Notes under the pieces: model-generated
Database searches by the model: none
The model's input: only the letters and a program-made list of their open reading frames with translations
What the model was told of the DNA's origin: nothing
Made by a program: the position numbers and the translations under genes
Shown: piece after piece, positions 9,037 through 17,250 of the stretch
Position numbering within the stretch: the first letter of the stretch is position 1
How the letters are laid out: every line of letters begins with the position of its first letter
Origin: Phormidium willei BDU 130791
GTDB taxonomy: Bacteria > Cyanobacteriota > Cyanobacteriia > Cyanobacteriales > Geitlerinemataceae
Assembly: GCA_001637315.1 (NCBI GenBank)
Contig: LSZA01000003.1
Span: 1 to 64,000, forward strand
Length of the DNA: 64,000 bases
Reading direction: 5' to 3'

Positions 9037-11640
9037 ATGTTAGACGCATATCGCCAACACGCCGCCGAACGGGAAGCCCTGGGCATCCCCCCCCTTCCCC
9101 TCACCGCCGAACAAACCTCAGAACTCTGTGAACTCCTCAAAACCCCGCCCGAGGGCGAAGAAGGGTTCCTGATGCTTCTGTTGCGCGATCGCATTCCCCC
9201 CGGCGTAGACGAAGCCGCCTACGTCAAAGCCGGCTTCCTCACCGGAATCGCCAAAGGAGAAATCGACTGTCCCCTCATCTCCCACCAGGGCGCCATCTCC
9301 CTCCTCGGGACCATGGTCGGTGGCTACAACGTGCAGTCCCTCGTTGAACTGCTCAAATCCCGCGACAGCAACCTAGCCGCCGCCGCCGCCACCGCCCTGA
9401 GTACCACCCTGCTGGTCTTCGACGCCTTCAACGACGTTTTGGCCCTCTCTGACATTAACCCCTACGCCAAACAAGTCGTCGACGCCTGGTCCAACGGCGC
9501 TTGGTTCCTCGACAAACCCAAAGTTCCCGAAGCCATCACCGTCACCGTCTTCAAAGTTCCCGGCGAAACCAACACCGACGACCTCTCCCCAGCCCCCCAC
9601 GCCACCACCCGGCCCGACATTCCCCTGCACGCCCTCTCCATGCTGGAGTCTCTCATGCCCGAGGGGATTGAAACCATCGCCAAACTCAAAGAAAACGGCC
9701 ATCCCGTGGCCTACGTCGGGGATGTCGTCGGGACCGGTTCCTCCCGCAAATCTGCCATCAACTCCCTGTTATGGCACATCGGTCATGACATCCCCTACGT
9801 CCCCAACAAACGTTCCGGCGGCTTCATCCTCGGCGGAAGTATCGCCCCGATTTTCTTCAACACCGCCGAAGACTCCGGTGGCTTCCCCATCGAGTGTGAC
9901 GTCACCCAAATGGAAACCGGGGATATCATCACCATCCATCCCTACAAAGGCGAAATCACCAAAAACGGCGAACTCCTGACCACCTTCACCGTCAAACCCA
10001 ACACCATTCTCGACGAAGTGCGGGCCGGCGGACGGATTCCCCTATTGATTGGTCGCAGTCTCACCGACAAAACCCGCGAAGCCTTGGGCCTCGACATTAC
10101 CGACCTCTTCGCCCGTCCCGAAATCCCCGAAGTCAGCAACAAAGGTTTCACCCTGGCCCAGAAAATGGTCGGCCAAGCCTGCGGACTTCCCGGTGTGCGT
10201 CCTGGAACCTCCTGCGAACCCGTCATGACCACCGTTGGGTCCCAGGACACCACCGGCCCCATGACGCGAGATGAACTCAAGGAACTCGCCTGTCTCGGCT
10301 TCTCCGCCGACCTCACCCTACAAACCTTCTGCCACACCGCCGCCTATCCCAAGCCGGTGGACATCAACACCCACAAAGACCTGCCCGACTTCTTCTCCAC
10401 CCGAGGCGGCGTCTCTCTACGTCCAGGGGATGGCATCATCCACTCCTGGCTCAACCGGATGCTACTACCGGATACCGTTGGAACCGGCGGCGACTCCCAC
10501 ACCCGTTTTCCCTTGGGGATTTCCTTCCCCGCTGGCTCAGGGTTGGTGGCCTTCGCGGCGGCGTTAGGGGTGATGCCTTTGGATATGCCAGAATCCGTGT
10601 TAGTGCGCTTCACTGGGGAGTTACAGCCCGGTGTGACTCTGCGGGATATCGTCAACGCCATTCCCTGGGTGGCGATTCAGGACGGGAAACTCACCGTCGG
10701 TAAAGAGAACAAGAAAAACCTCTTCGCCGGGCGGATTATGGAAATGGAAGGACTGCCCGATTTGAAAGTTGAGCAAGCCTTTGAGTTGACCGATGCCACG
10801 GCGGAGCGGTCTTGTTCCGGTTGTACCATTAAGTTAGGGACTGAGACCATTTCCGAGTATCTGCGATCGAACGTGGTGCTGTTGAAAAACATGGTGGCTC
10901 GCGGCTATCAGGATGCGCGCACTCTGATGCGCCGCGCGGCCAAGATGGAGGAGTGGTTAGCCAATCCGGAGTTAATGTCGGCCGATAAAGATGCTGAGTA
11001 TGCGGACACCCTAGAGGTGAACCTCAGCGAGATTACCGAACCCATTGTCGCCGCCCCCAATGACCCGGACAATGTCAAGTTGATGTCGGAATGCACCAAT
11101 GACAAGATTGATGAGGTCTTCATCGGTTCTTGTATGACCAACATTGGCCATTACCGGGCAGCAGCCAAGGTGTTGGAAGGGGCTGGCCCGGTGAAGGTGC
11201 GGCTTTGGATTTGTCCCCCCACGCGCATGGATGAGAAGCAATTGCGCGAGGAAGGGGTTTATGGGGTCTTCGCAGCGGCGGGTGCGCGCACGGAGATGCC
11301 GGGATGTTCTCTCTGTATGGGCAACCAGGCCCGAGTTGAAGATGAGGCCACGGTCTTCTCCACCTCGACTCGTAATTTCAACAACCGTATGGGTAAAGGG
11401 GCGCGAGTCTATCTGGGTTCGGCGGAGTTAGCGGCGGTTTGTGCGCTACTCGGCCGCATTCCGACGAAGGAGGAATATCTGGAGATTATGAAGGATAAAA
11501 TCGACCCCTTTGCGGGTGAGTTGTACCGCTATCTCAACTTCAATGAGCTGGTTGGCTTTGAGGATGAGGGCCGTGTGATTCCCCTTGAGGAGATGCCCAA
11601 GATTGAGGACATCTTAGGGATGCCGGCTGGGGCGAAGTAA
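9037..11640 (+). CDS. acnB: Aconitate hydratase B / 2-methylisocitrate dehydratase
   Basis: The 867-residue protein matches AcnB in length and order: an N-terminal HEAT-like domain (residues 1-160), a swivel domain (about 165-380, with DLSPAPHATTRPDIPLHA and GTGSSRKSA), then the catalytic Fe-S domains. The 4Fe-4S ligands are visible as SCMTNIGH and GCSLCMGN near the C-terminus. It interconverts citrate and isocitrate in the open cyanobacterial TCA branch leading to 2-oxoglutarate for nitrogen assimilation. The start at 9037 follows AAGGAG. A hairpin at 11672-11704 probably ends the transcript. It is monocistronic by spacing. Confidence 0.95.
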   Translation: MLDAYRQHAAEREALGIPPLPLTAEQTSELCELLKTPPEGEEGFLMLLLRDRIPPGVDEAAYVKAGFLTGIAKGEIDCPLISHQGAISLLGTMVGGYNVQSLVELLKSRDSNLAAAAATALSTTLLVFDAFNDVLALSDINPYAKQVVDAWSNGAWFLDKPKVPEAITVTVFKVPGETNTDDLSPAPHATTRPDIPLHALSMLESLMPEGIETIAKLKENGHPVAYVGDVVGTGSSRKSAINSLLWHIGHDIPYVPNKRSGGFILGGSIAPIFFNTAEDSGGFPIECDVTQMETGDIITIHPYKGEITKNGELLTTFTVKPNTILDEVRAGGRIPLLIGRSLTDKTREALGLDITDLFARPEIPEVSNKGFTLAQKMVGQACGLPGVRPGTSCEPVMTTVGSQDTTGPMTRDELKELACLGFSADLTLQTFCHTAAYPKPVDINTHKDLPDFFSTRGGVSLRPGDGIIHSWLNRMLLPDTVGTGGDSHTRFPLGISFPAGSGLVAFAAALGVMPLDMPESVLVRFTGELQPGVTLRDIVNAIPWVAIQDGKLTVGKENKKNLFAGRIMEMEGLPDLKVEQAFELTDATAERSCSGCTIKLGTETISEYLRSNVVLLKNMVARGYQDARTLMRRAAKMEEWLANPELMSADKDAEYADTLEVNLSEITEPIVAAPNDPDNVKLMSECTNDKIDEVFIGSCMTNIGHYRAAAKVLEGAGPVKVRLWICPPTRMDEKQLREEGVYGVFAAAGARTEMPGCSLCMGNQARVEDEATVFSTSTRNFNNRMGKGARVYLGSAELAAVCALLGRIPTKEEYLEIMKDKIDPFAGELYRYLNFNELVGFEDEGRVIPLEEMPKIEDILGMPAGAK

Positions 11641-11671
11641 GCGCCTGATAGATTAACCTGGGGCGACCTCC

Positions 11672-11704
11672 AGAAACCGAGTGTCTTGAAGACACCCGGT
11701 TTCT
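11672..11704. terminator. Hairpin downstream of acnB
   Basis: AGAAACCG-A-GTGTCTT pairs with AAGACAC-C-CGGTTTCT, a 15-bp stem with one mismatch and a one-base loop, 32 bp past the acnB stop. There is no long U tract. Palindromes built on AGAAACC/GGTTTCT are common as dispersed repeats in cyanobacteria, so it may be a repeat element acting as terminator. Confidence 0.5.
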
Positions 11705-11728
11705 CGCTCCCCCGGTTGTTAGAATGGT

Positions 11729-11743
11729 GGTATAGGTCATACC
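11729..11743. promoter_or_regulatory. Possible operator of the hic locus
   Basis: GGTAT-AGGTC-ATACC is a perfect inverted repeat 44 bp before the hicA start. TA operons are usually autoregulated, but the HicB here is the short form without an obvious DNA-binding tail, so its use as operator is a guess. Confidence 0.3.
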
Positions 11744-11786
11744 TATTTAAATAACCCAGCTATATGCTCGTAAACTTTACTAAAGA

Positions 11787-11992
11787 ATGCCCCAGAAGAT
11801 TCGAGACTTGAAAAAGTCACTGGCTAAAGCCGGTTTTTTAAAGTTTCTGCGAAAGGAAGCCATACTCAATGGAAGCATCCTAGTTTATCTGTGATTCTAA
11901 TTATTTTTGGTAATGATGGAAAAGATGCCAAGCGTTATCAAGAAAAACAAGTATCCAAAGCATTAAAACTATTAAATAAAAACCAAAAATAA
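11787..11992 (+). pseudogene. hicA: hicA toxin gene broken by a one-base frameshift
   Basis: The ATG frame reads MPQKIRDLKKSLAKAGF, the normal start of HicA mRNA interferases, but runs to a stop after 35 codons. The next frame, entered near 11840, continues KGSHTQWKHPSLSVILII and then GNDGKDAKRYQEK to a stop at 11992. That carries the catalytic-histidine motif GSHxxxxHP and the conserved DAKRYQEK of the family. Spacing between AGF and KGSH is 14 nt where family members have about 15, so one base is missing between 11838 and 11851. The hicB start is 10 bp downstream. As read, no full toxin can be made. Confidence 0.8.
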
Positions 11993-12002
11993 GAATAATT
12001 TT

Positions 12003-12218
12003 ATGAGATATACGATTGTCATTCAATGGTCAGAATTAGACGACTGCTTCGTTGTCTTCTTACCGGAATTTGAAGATGTCATGCAGCCGGTCACTAATGG
12101 TGATAGCTATGAAGGCGCCTTTAAAAATGCTCAGGACCTGTTGGAACTGCTGGTTGAGTCGAGTCGTTTGGAAGGGAAGCCATTACCTCTGGTTAAACCC
12201 ACGTTTCAACTTGCTTAG
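12003..12218 (+). CDS. hicB: HicB-family antitoxin (short form)
   Basis: The 71-residue protein begins MRYTIVIQWSELDDCFVVFLPEFEDV, the first beta strands of the HicB fold. It continues with GDSYEGAFKNAQDLLELLVE, the typical helix, and ends KPLPLVKP. It has no C-terminal ribbon-helix-helix or HTH extension, so it fits the short HicB-like group. It normally binds and neutralises the HicA RNase; here its partner directly upstream is frameshifted. The antitoxin frame is intact, which is the expected survivor of a decayed toxin-antitoxin pair. Confidence 0.85.
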   Translation: MRYTIVIQWSELDDCFVVFLPEFEDVMQPVTNGDSYEGAFKNAQDLLELLVESSRLEGKPLPLVKPTFQLA

Positions 12219-12427
12219 TGGTTTCATTAAGGATGTCATCGATAGAAAAATCGAGGTTTCAAGTTTGAAGTATAACGCTGTTCTACCGTCAAGGGTAGCG
12301 AATTGGTTCGGTTTTGTGAAGGAGGAGCACTCTGAAAACGTAATACTTTATTAAGAAAATCGCAAAATCACTAAAATCGTTGCTAAAATCCTGAGATATG
12401 TTGGTGTAGACTGAGATTAATCGTCTT

Positions 12428-12847
12428 TTGAACAGGCAAGATTTACAACAATTAGCAGATATTCGAAAAAATGAAGTCAAGGTTTTACTCGATAACCACC
12501 AGTACTCGGGGGCTTACTACCTGAGCGGCTACATCGTTGAATATGCGTTGAAGGCTTGTATTGCTAAACAAACACAACAGTATGATTTTCCAGACAAGAA
12601 AACGGTTTTAGATAGTTACAGCCATGATTTAGTTAAACTGGTGAAAGTGGCACGCTTAGACGCTCAATTAAACGAAAAAATAGACAACGATGAAAATAAT
12701 TATTTTACAAGGTACTGGTCAATCGTTAAAGACTGGACAGAAGAAAGTCGCTACAAACAACATACCGAACAGGAAGCTTCGGAGATTTACCAGGCAATTA
12801 CTGATCCAGATCATGGAGTGTTAAAATGGCTACAGCAACATTATTGA
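12428..12847 (+). CDS. HEPN-domain protein
   Basis: The 139-residue, mostly helical protein starts at TTG 12428 as NRQDLQQLADIRKNEVKVLL. It contains YYLSGYIVEYALKACIA and SYSHDLVKLVKVA, the two helices and the H-D-L element typical of HEPN domains, then WTEESRYKQH. The catalytic R-x4-6-H of HEPN ribonucleases is not clearly present; the nearest match is R-x3-H (RYKQH). It may therefore be a non-cleaving or divergent member. It overlaps the next gene by 22 bp, so the two are probably translated together. HEPN proteins commonly act in toxin-antitoxin or defence modules. The function here is inferred. Confidence 0.7.
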   Translation: MNRQDLQQLADIRKNEVKVLLDNHQYSGAYYLSGYIVEYALKACIAKQTQQYDFPDKKTVLDSYSHDLVKLVKVARLDAQLNEKIDNDENNYFTRYWSIVKDWTEESRYKQHTEQEASEIYQAITDPDHGVLKWLQQHY

Positions 12848-13215
12848 ACTACGAAATAGAAGAAGGGAAACGCTTTCTCGATGCCCTCAATGAGGCTGGA
12901 CTTTCAATTGATTCAGCACTCTGGATTTACGAGTCAGAACGAGAGTTGTGGCAATTAATGCTCACGTCGCCTCTTTGTAATACTGGAGGAACGCTGAAGG
13001 CTTATGAGGCTATCTTAAAGGTATTTCGCCAAGTAGAACCGGCATTAAAAATTGATTGGACTTCTCTTGTTGCGGTTAGCCCTAAACATGAATTGATTGA
13101 AGGGCTGCGTCAGTTGCAATGTCAATTTAATTTAGATTTTTCAGGAAGACGTATTGTCAATAATATGGTTGATCGAATGCTGATTGAGGATGCTTATGTT
13201 TATCAAATCAAATAG
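12826..13215 (+). CDS. Partner of the HEPN protein, unknown family
   Basis: The 129-residue protein starts at ATG 12826 with GGAG 7 bp upstream, inside the 3' end of the HEPN gene. It is soluble and alpha-helical by composition (EEGKRFLDALNEAGLSIDSALWIYESERELWQLML) and has a C-terminal block SGRRIVNNMVDRMLIEDAYVYQIK. It lacks the GSxxRG nucleotidyltransferase motif of MNT antitoxins, so this is not a classical MNT-HEPN pair. The overlap with a HEPN gene implies a shared role. I do not recognise the family. Confidence 0.65.
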   Translation: MATATLLNYEIEEGKRFLDALNEAGLSIDSALWIYESERELWQLMLTSPLCNTGGTLKAYEAILKVFRQVEPALKIDWTSLVAVSPKHELIEGLRQLQCQFNLDFSGRRIVNNMVDRMLIEDAYVYQIK

Positions 13216-13330
13216 CCAAAGACAAAACAACATTTACTGGATTGGATGAACACTATATCCTACGGCTCAATAATAACAGTGGACAAACTACGATCGCAAT
13301 CCTAGAAAGTCATTGAACTGAATCTTGATT

Positions 13331-13675
13331 TCACCCAGAATCACGAGCGATTTTATCCTTTAAAACCAACTTTAGCTCATCCGAAATGGGCAGCCAAGCG
13401 ATTTCTTTGTAGAGATTGGAGCTAGATTCTCCATCTTGTAGGCGTGTCTTATAAATCTCAACCAAAACCGACTCTAAACCATACTTAGCTAATGCGTCTG
13501 ATGCCAGTCCAATAATTCCTAAAAAGACAATTCCGCCAATCATTCCACCCGGTCCTAACATTGCCAAGGCAGCCGTTATGGCAGCGGCTCCAGTCAACCC
13601 TGTTGTCGCCATGGTAATCAGAAGAATTACCGCTGGTAAGCCAATACCTGCTAGTTTTCTAATAATTTCATCCAT
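13331..13675 (-). CDS. Small glycine-rich membrane protein
   Basis: Of its 114 residues, about 15-70 form one long hydrophobic, Gly/Ala-rich stretch (LPAVILLITMATTGLTGAAA, then ALAMLGPGGMIGGIVFLGII), enough for two membrane-spanning hairpins. A charged C-terminal tail follows (YKTRLQDGESSSNLYKEI and DELKLVLKDKIARDSG). There is no signal peptide. It is on the strand opposite the HEPN pair, 115 bp away. The Gly-rich hairpin resembles pore-forming or holin-like segments, but that is only a resemblance. No family is assigned. Confidence 0.6.
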   Translation of the reverse strand: MDEIIRKLAGIGLPAVILLITMATTGLTGAAAITAALAMLGPGGMIGGIVFLGIIGLASDALAKYGLESVLVEIYKTRLQDGESSSNLYKEIAWLPISDELKLVLKDKIARDSG

Positions 13676-13871
13676 TATGAACTCCTAAATAATCTTGCTC
13701 TAAACTTGCTAACTTCTTAGGCGATCGCCAGGGTTCCCGTCCCAGATTACCACCCTAAATAATAGTATAAACGCATCGGCGGTTTTTTGTTCCTGACGAC
13801 ACCCATTTCACCGTATATCTTGACCCGTAGGCCTGCTGCTATAATCGGGATAGTGCGCCCCCCGCCTAACA

Positions 13872-14009
13872 ATGATTCAATCAACCTCAGACCTCCAGCA
13901 GCTTTACGACGCAGACTATATCCTGTGGCTCGATGCGACTGTGGCAAAACTGCGATCGCACCACTACAACGACGTCAATTAAGACCACTTAATCGAGGAA
14001 ATTGAAGAT
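13872..14009 (+). pseudogene. DUF29 gene remnant
   Basis: The ATG at 13872 opens a 36-codon frame containing LYDADYILWLDATVAKLRSH, the conserved start of DUF29 proteins. It is stopped by TAA at 13980. In the same frame the sequence continues DHLIEEIED, the next DUF29 motif, normally preceded by Trp or a similar residue where the stop now stands. After about 14009 the similarity is lost. The gene is therefore both interrupted and truncated. DUF29 is a short cyanobacteria-rich family of unknown function. Confidence 0.65.
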
Positions 14010-14124
14010 TCTCCAAAAAGCACTTAATTTATCCACCAAAAGCTTCGATTCGTATTATACTGTAAAGATAAACAAATTCCAAGAAATTGGTTTACCCTTT
14101 CTTTTCACTAGCAATGAAGAAATG

Positions 14125-14338
14125 GTTTATCGTACAGGAATTGGGAAAACCCTCATCCCGAGGGGAAACTGTTGCATTGGAGTGATAAGTTCGTGGAAAA
14201 CGGGATACCTAAACTTTATTAGCTCATTTCGGGAATAATGAGTTGTTAAATTTAGGACTGTCTTGCTTCTGATAAAACCCGCAATAAGGCAACAAAGCGG
14301 AATGACTAAAGTTCAAGGTTTAGCCGGCAAAACTCTTA
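14125..14338 (+). pseudogene. Decayed fragment of a fourth tandem paralog plus its spacer
   Basis: Positions 14128-14338 align without net length change to 15933-16143, which is the last third of the second paralog together with the spacer before the third. In the fragment, the codons for Trp-Gln (TGG CAA) have become TGA TAA, and other substitutions are scattered. The segment ends at the start codon of the first paralog, as its counterpart ends at the start of the third. It marks an older unit of the same tandem duplication. Confidence 0.85.
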
Positions 14339-15178
14339 ATGACTAAGAACACAATCAGGAACTGGAAACAAATCTGTAGCGGCATTTTACTGGGAAGTCT
14401 GGTAAGTTGTACGGGAGCGCCCGATGATCGAACCCACGTCACCACTGACCAACTCAATCAGGCGATTTGTATCGAGGATTGGGAAGGCGCGATCGCGATT
14501 CTCGATAATATTATCCCAGATTATCCTGATAGTCAGAATACATTGGCAGAATATCGCGATCGCCTGCAACAACTCTCTACAACAGGTTTGGGCGAGGAAC
14601 AAAAAGCACAATACTGTTCTCCAGGACACCCAATATCACCCAATCCTAATCCTGTACCACAAGATGAAAACTCGCTAACCCGCCGCGTTTGGAGATACTA
14701 CGATGAAGAATTGTGGGATTACATCCATACCTCGCGCGAACCTTTCGATAGTGATGGTCGGAGTTACGAGGAAATCACGACTTTCGTTGAATTTCCGGGG
14801 ATAATTTCTAATCTCGATTATTATTATAGTTGGATTGCTGAGAATGGCACTTACTTAGCCGCCACGTTTTCTGACAACCAGTTGGAGGAGTTGTCAGCCG
14901 ATGAAATAATAGACTGTCAAGAAAATAATGAGTGCGATCGCATATCCCCTCCAGCTAAGTTTGAACGTCTTGTTGAGCGTTTTGAAGCAGGAATGAACGC
15001 TCAAGCAGTTTTACAAGCGATTGTGCGAGAATTGGGAGAACCTTCATACCAACGGGAAAAGGTTGTGTACAGTTGGCAATTCCAAGAAGGAGAGACGTTT
15101 TGTACCATAGACATTGAGTTTTCTAATGATAAATTTATTGGTTCAAGTTTTAGCTGCGGAATGTTGCCAGAATCTTAG
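14339..15178 (+). CDS. Tandem family protein 1, predicted lipoprotein
   Basis: The 279-residue protein has an N-terminal signal with lipobox LVSC (ILLGSLVSCTGAP), so Cys should be lipidated. The mature part begins with a block shared by all three paralogs, DQLNQAICIEDWEGAIAILD, then IIPDYPDSQNTLAEYRDRLQ, which reads like a tetratricopeptide-type helical repeat. A variable centre follows, then a C-terminal module seen in all copies (KFERLVERFEAGMNAQAVLQ and VRELGEPSYQ). The C-terminal helix-turn-strand repeats resemble small SmpA/OmlA-like folds only loosely. Function is unknown; it is expected on a membrane facing the periplasm. Confidence 0.75.
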   Translation: MTKNTIRNWKQICSGILLGSLVSCTGAPDDRTHVTTDQLNQAICIEDWEGAIAILDNIIPDYPDSQNTLAEYRDRLQQLSTTGLGEEQKAQYCSPGHPISPNPNPVPQDENSLTRRVWRYYDEELWDYIHTSREPFDSDGRSYEEITTFVEFPGIISNLDYYYSWIAENGTYLAATFSDNQLEELSADEIIDCQENNECDRISPPAKFERLVERFEAGMNAQAVLQAIVRELGEPSYQREKVVYSWQFQEGETFCTIDIEFSNDKFIGSSFSCGMLPES

Positions 15179-15282
15179 CTTTTGTCTGATTTTAATACTA
15201 GAATATAGCGACTTGTCTATCTGCGGCTACAAATGCGATCGCAGAATTAGCATTTTCGGGGTTGTAGCTAGCAAAACTATCA

Positions 15283-16080
15283 ATGACCAAGAACACAACA
15301 ATGAACTGGAAACAACTTTGTGGCAGCATTTTACTGGGAAGTTTGGCGAGTTTGGTTGCCTTACCCAGTCAAGCCCACGATACCACAGCGCAACTCAATC
15401 AGGCGATTTGTATCGAGGATTGGGAGGGCGCGATCGCGACCCTCGATAATATCATCCCAGATTATCCTAACAGTCAAACGACCTTGGCAGAATATCGCGA
15501 TCGCCTGCAACAACTCTCTACAACAGGTTTGGGCGAAGTACAAAAAAATCAATATTGTTCCCCGACTCTTAGCCAAACGAACACTATCGAGATTGATATC
15601 GAAGAAAGCCCCGCTTTGTTTGTCCGCATCGAACGGTATTTCGAGCAAATTGACCTAAGTCAAGGCTACAATGCGATCGCCTCCTCAATCGGTCGTCCCG
15701 GGAAAATTTCTGAGATTTATTCTTCCTACGCTTGGAACGAAATAGGGGGCTTGCTTGCCCAATTTTCTGATGACCAATTAGTGAATCTGTCAATTCATCC
15801 TGCGTCGGAATGTCAGAGAAATGCTGAATCTGATGACGGTATGAGTTGTGAGATGCTCTCTCCTCCAGAGAAGTTTGAGCGTATTACAGAACGCTTCCAT
15901 TCAGGGATGAACGCTCAAGTGGTTTTACAATCTATCGTACAGGAATTGGGAGAACCCTCATCTCGATGGGAAACGGTTGCATTGGAGTGGCAAGTTCGTG
16001 AAGAACGGGATACCTGCACTTTATTAGCTCATTTCGGGAATAATGAGTTATTAAATTTGGGACTATCTTGCTTCCGATAA
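15283..16080 (+). CDS. Tandem family protein 2, predicted secreted (no lipobox)
   Basis: The 265-residue paralog lies 104 bp behind copy 1. The signal peptide is the same as in its neighbours up to ILLGSLAS, but the lipobox Cys is replaced (SLASLVALPSQAHD), leaving a type I cleavage site after SQA. It should be soluble where the neighbours are membrane-tethered. The blocks QAICIEDWEGAIATLD, YRDRLQQLSTTGLGE and FHSGMNAQVVLQSIVQELGE are shared. A middle GYNAIASSIGRPGKISEIYSS matches copy 3 better than copy 1. Confidence 0.75.
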   Translation: MTKNTTMNWKQLCGSILLGSLASLVALPSQAHDTTAQLNQAICIEDWEGAIATLDNIIPDYPNSQTTLAEYRDRLQQLSTTGLGEVQKNQYCSPTLSQTNTIEIDIEESPALFVRIERYFEQIDLSQGYNAIASSIGRPGKISEIYSSYAWNEIGGLLAQFSDDQLVNLSIHPASECQRNAESDDGMSCEMLSPPEKFERITERFHSGMNAQVVLQSIVQELGEPSSRWETVALEWQVREERDTCTLLAHFGNNELLNLGLSCFR

Positions 16081-16143
16081 AACCCGCAATAAGGCAAAAA
16101 AGTAGAATAACTAAAGTTCAAGGTTTAGCCGGCCAAACCATCA

Positions 16144-16950
16144 ATGACTAAAAACATAATCATGAACTGGAAACAAATTTGTAGCTGCATTTTACTGGGA
16201 AGTCTCGCGAGTTGTACGGAATCGCCAACTCAAGCTTATGACACCACTGACCAACTCAATCAGGCTATCTGTATGGAGGATTGGGACGGCGCGATCGCGA
16301 TTCTTGATAAGATCATCCCAGATTACCCTAACAGTCAAACAACTTTGCTAGAATATCGAGATCGCCTGCAACAACTCTCTACAACCGGTTTGGGCGAGGT
16401 ACATCAATTAGATTATGACTGTACTGACGAATCAATTCCCAAGATCGAAGAAACACCTCTGAGCGATCGTGTAGAAAGCTATAACGAGCAAATCGACCCC
16501 GGCATGAGCTACGATGAAGTTGCTACAACTGTGGGTCGTCCGGGGAAAATAAACGATATTTATTCCTCATATCTATGGAGAGATGAGCATGGCAACTTTC
16601 TCTATGCCAAGTTCTCTGAAGACCAGTTAGATAATTTAAATATTGATGAAATTAGGGACTGTGAAGACAACAATCCTCGCTGTGTTGCTGTCGGTATTAC
16701 CGCTCCTGCTCCTGCGGCTGAGTTTAAAGAGATTGCAGCCCGTTTTGAAGAAGGAATGAACGCTCAAGTGGTTTTAGAACAGCTTTTGCAGGAATTAGGA
16801 GAACCCGAAATGCAGACAGACTGGGTTAATTATGAGTGGGTATTCCGAGAAGCAACCGATCCCGATCCGAATAATTGCACGTTGACTGTTCATTTTAACA
16901 ACGATAGTTCATCACTCAACCAGGCTTACTGTTTATATAACGATAGATAG
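16144..16950 (+). CDS. Tandem family protein 3, predicted lipoprotein
   Basis: The 268-residue third copy has lipobox LASC (LLGSLASCTESP). It shares QAICMEDWDGAIAILD, YRDRLQQLSTTGLGE, SYDEVATTVGRPGKINDIYS and FEEGMNAQVVLEQLLQELGE with copies 1 and 2. It lies 63 bp behind copy 2, and that spacer is the sequence duplicated upstream of copy 1. A centre rich in Ala/Pro (TAPAPAAEF) is private to this copy. Function is unknown. Confidence 0.75.
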   Translation: MTKNIIMNWKQICSCILLGSLASCTESPTQAYDTTDQLNQAICMEDWDGAIAILDKIIPDYPNSQTTLLEYRDRLQQLSTTGLGEVHQLDYDCTDESIPKIEETPLSDRVESYNEQIDPGMSYDEVATTVGRPGKINDIYSSYLWRDEHGNFLYAKFSEDQLDNLNIDEIRDCEDNNPRCVAVGITAPAPAAEFKEIAARFEEGMNAQVVLEQLLQELGEPEMQTDWVNYEWVFREATDPDPNNCTLTVHFNNDSSSLNQAYCLYNDR

Positions 16951-17250
16951 CAGCAAAAGCTCTTCATAAGGCTCTTCTGCTGTATTCTTCTATGGTATTA
17001 TATAACTATGATGACTCAATTTTGCGGAGAATGATCAGGTTTTCCGTACCCGTCGTCCAGCACCTTTTGAACCCAAACAACCCACAAAACGCTCCGAGGG
17101 TCTTATCATCCAACAACGTCAGCAAGTTCATCCTCACAGACCTAAGCGCCTCATCGCCAAAAAAAATCCGGCAACCCCTTGACATTCTCAAAACTCGGGG
17201 CTAGGATAGTAAAGGTGTTGAGTTGAGAAACTCACGGACACCACGAATAC
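16951..17250. other. Spacer before tRNA-Glu
   Basis: Between 17010 and 17182 an open plus-strand frame reads as a very basic, Pro/Gln/Arg-rich peptide (PAPFEPKQPTKRSEGLIIQQ is part of it) with no ATG, ending at TGA 17182. It may be a gene fragment or chance. The tRNA promoter is probably in the last 50 bp. Confidence 0.3.

Noticed and set aside
9373-10661. Several long antisense open frames inside acnB (for example 9373-9702 minus, 10344-10661 minus)
   Set aside because: Low-complexity Gly/Val or Ser/Pro compositions that mirror the codon bias of acnB; no start site or family match.
13216-13330. Open frame ending FTGLDEHYILRLNNNSGQTT and stop after the HEPN pair
   Set aside because: Too short and without a start; could be a gene tail but no family can be named.
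16992-17204. 70-residue frame before tRNA-Glu
   Set aside because: Composition not protein-like; a competing basic frame exists and neither has a ribosome site.
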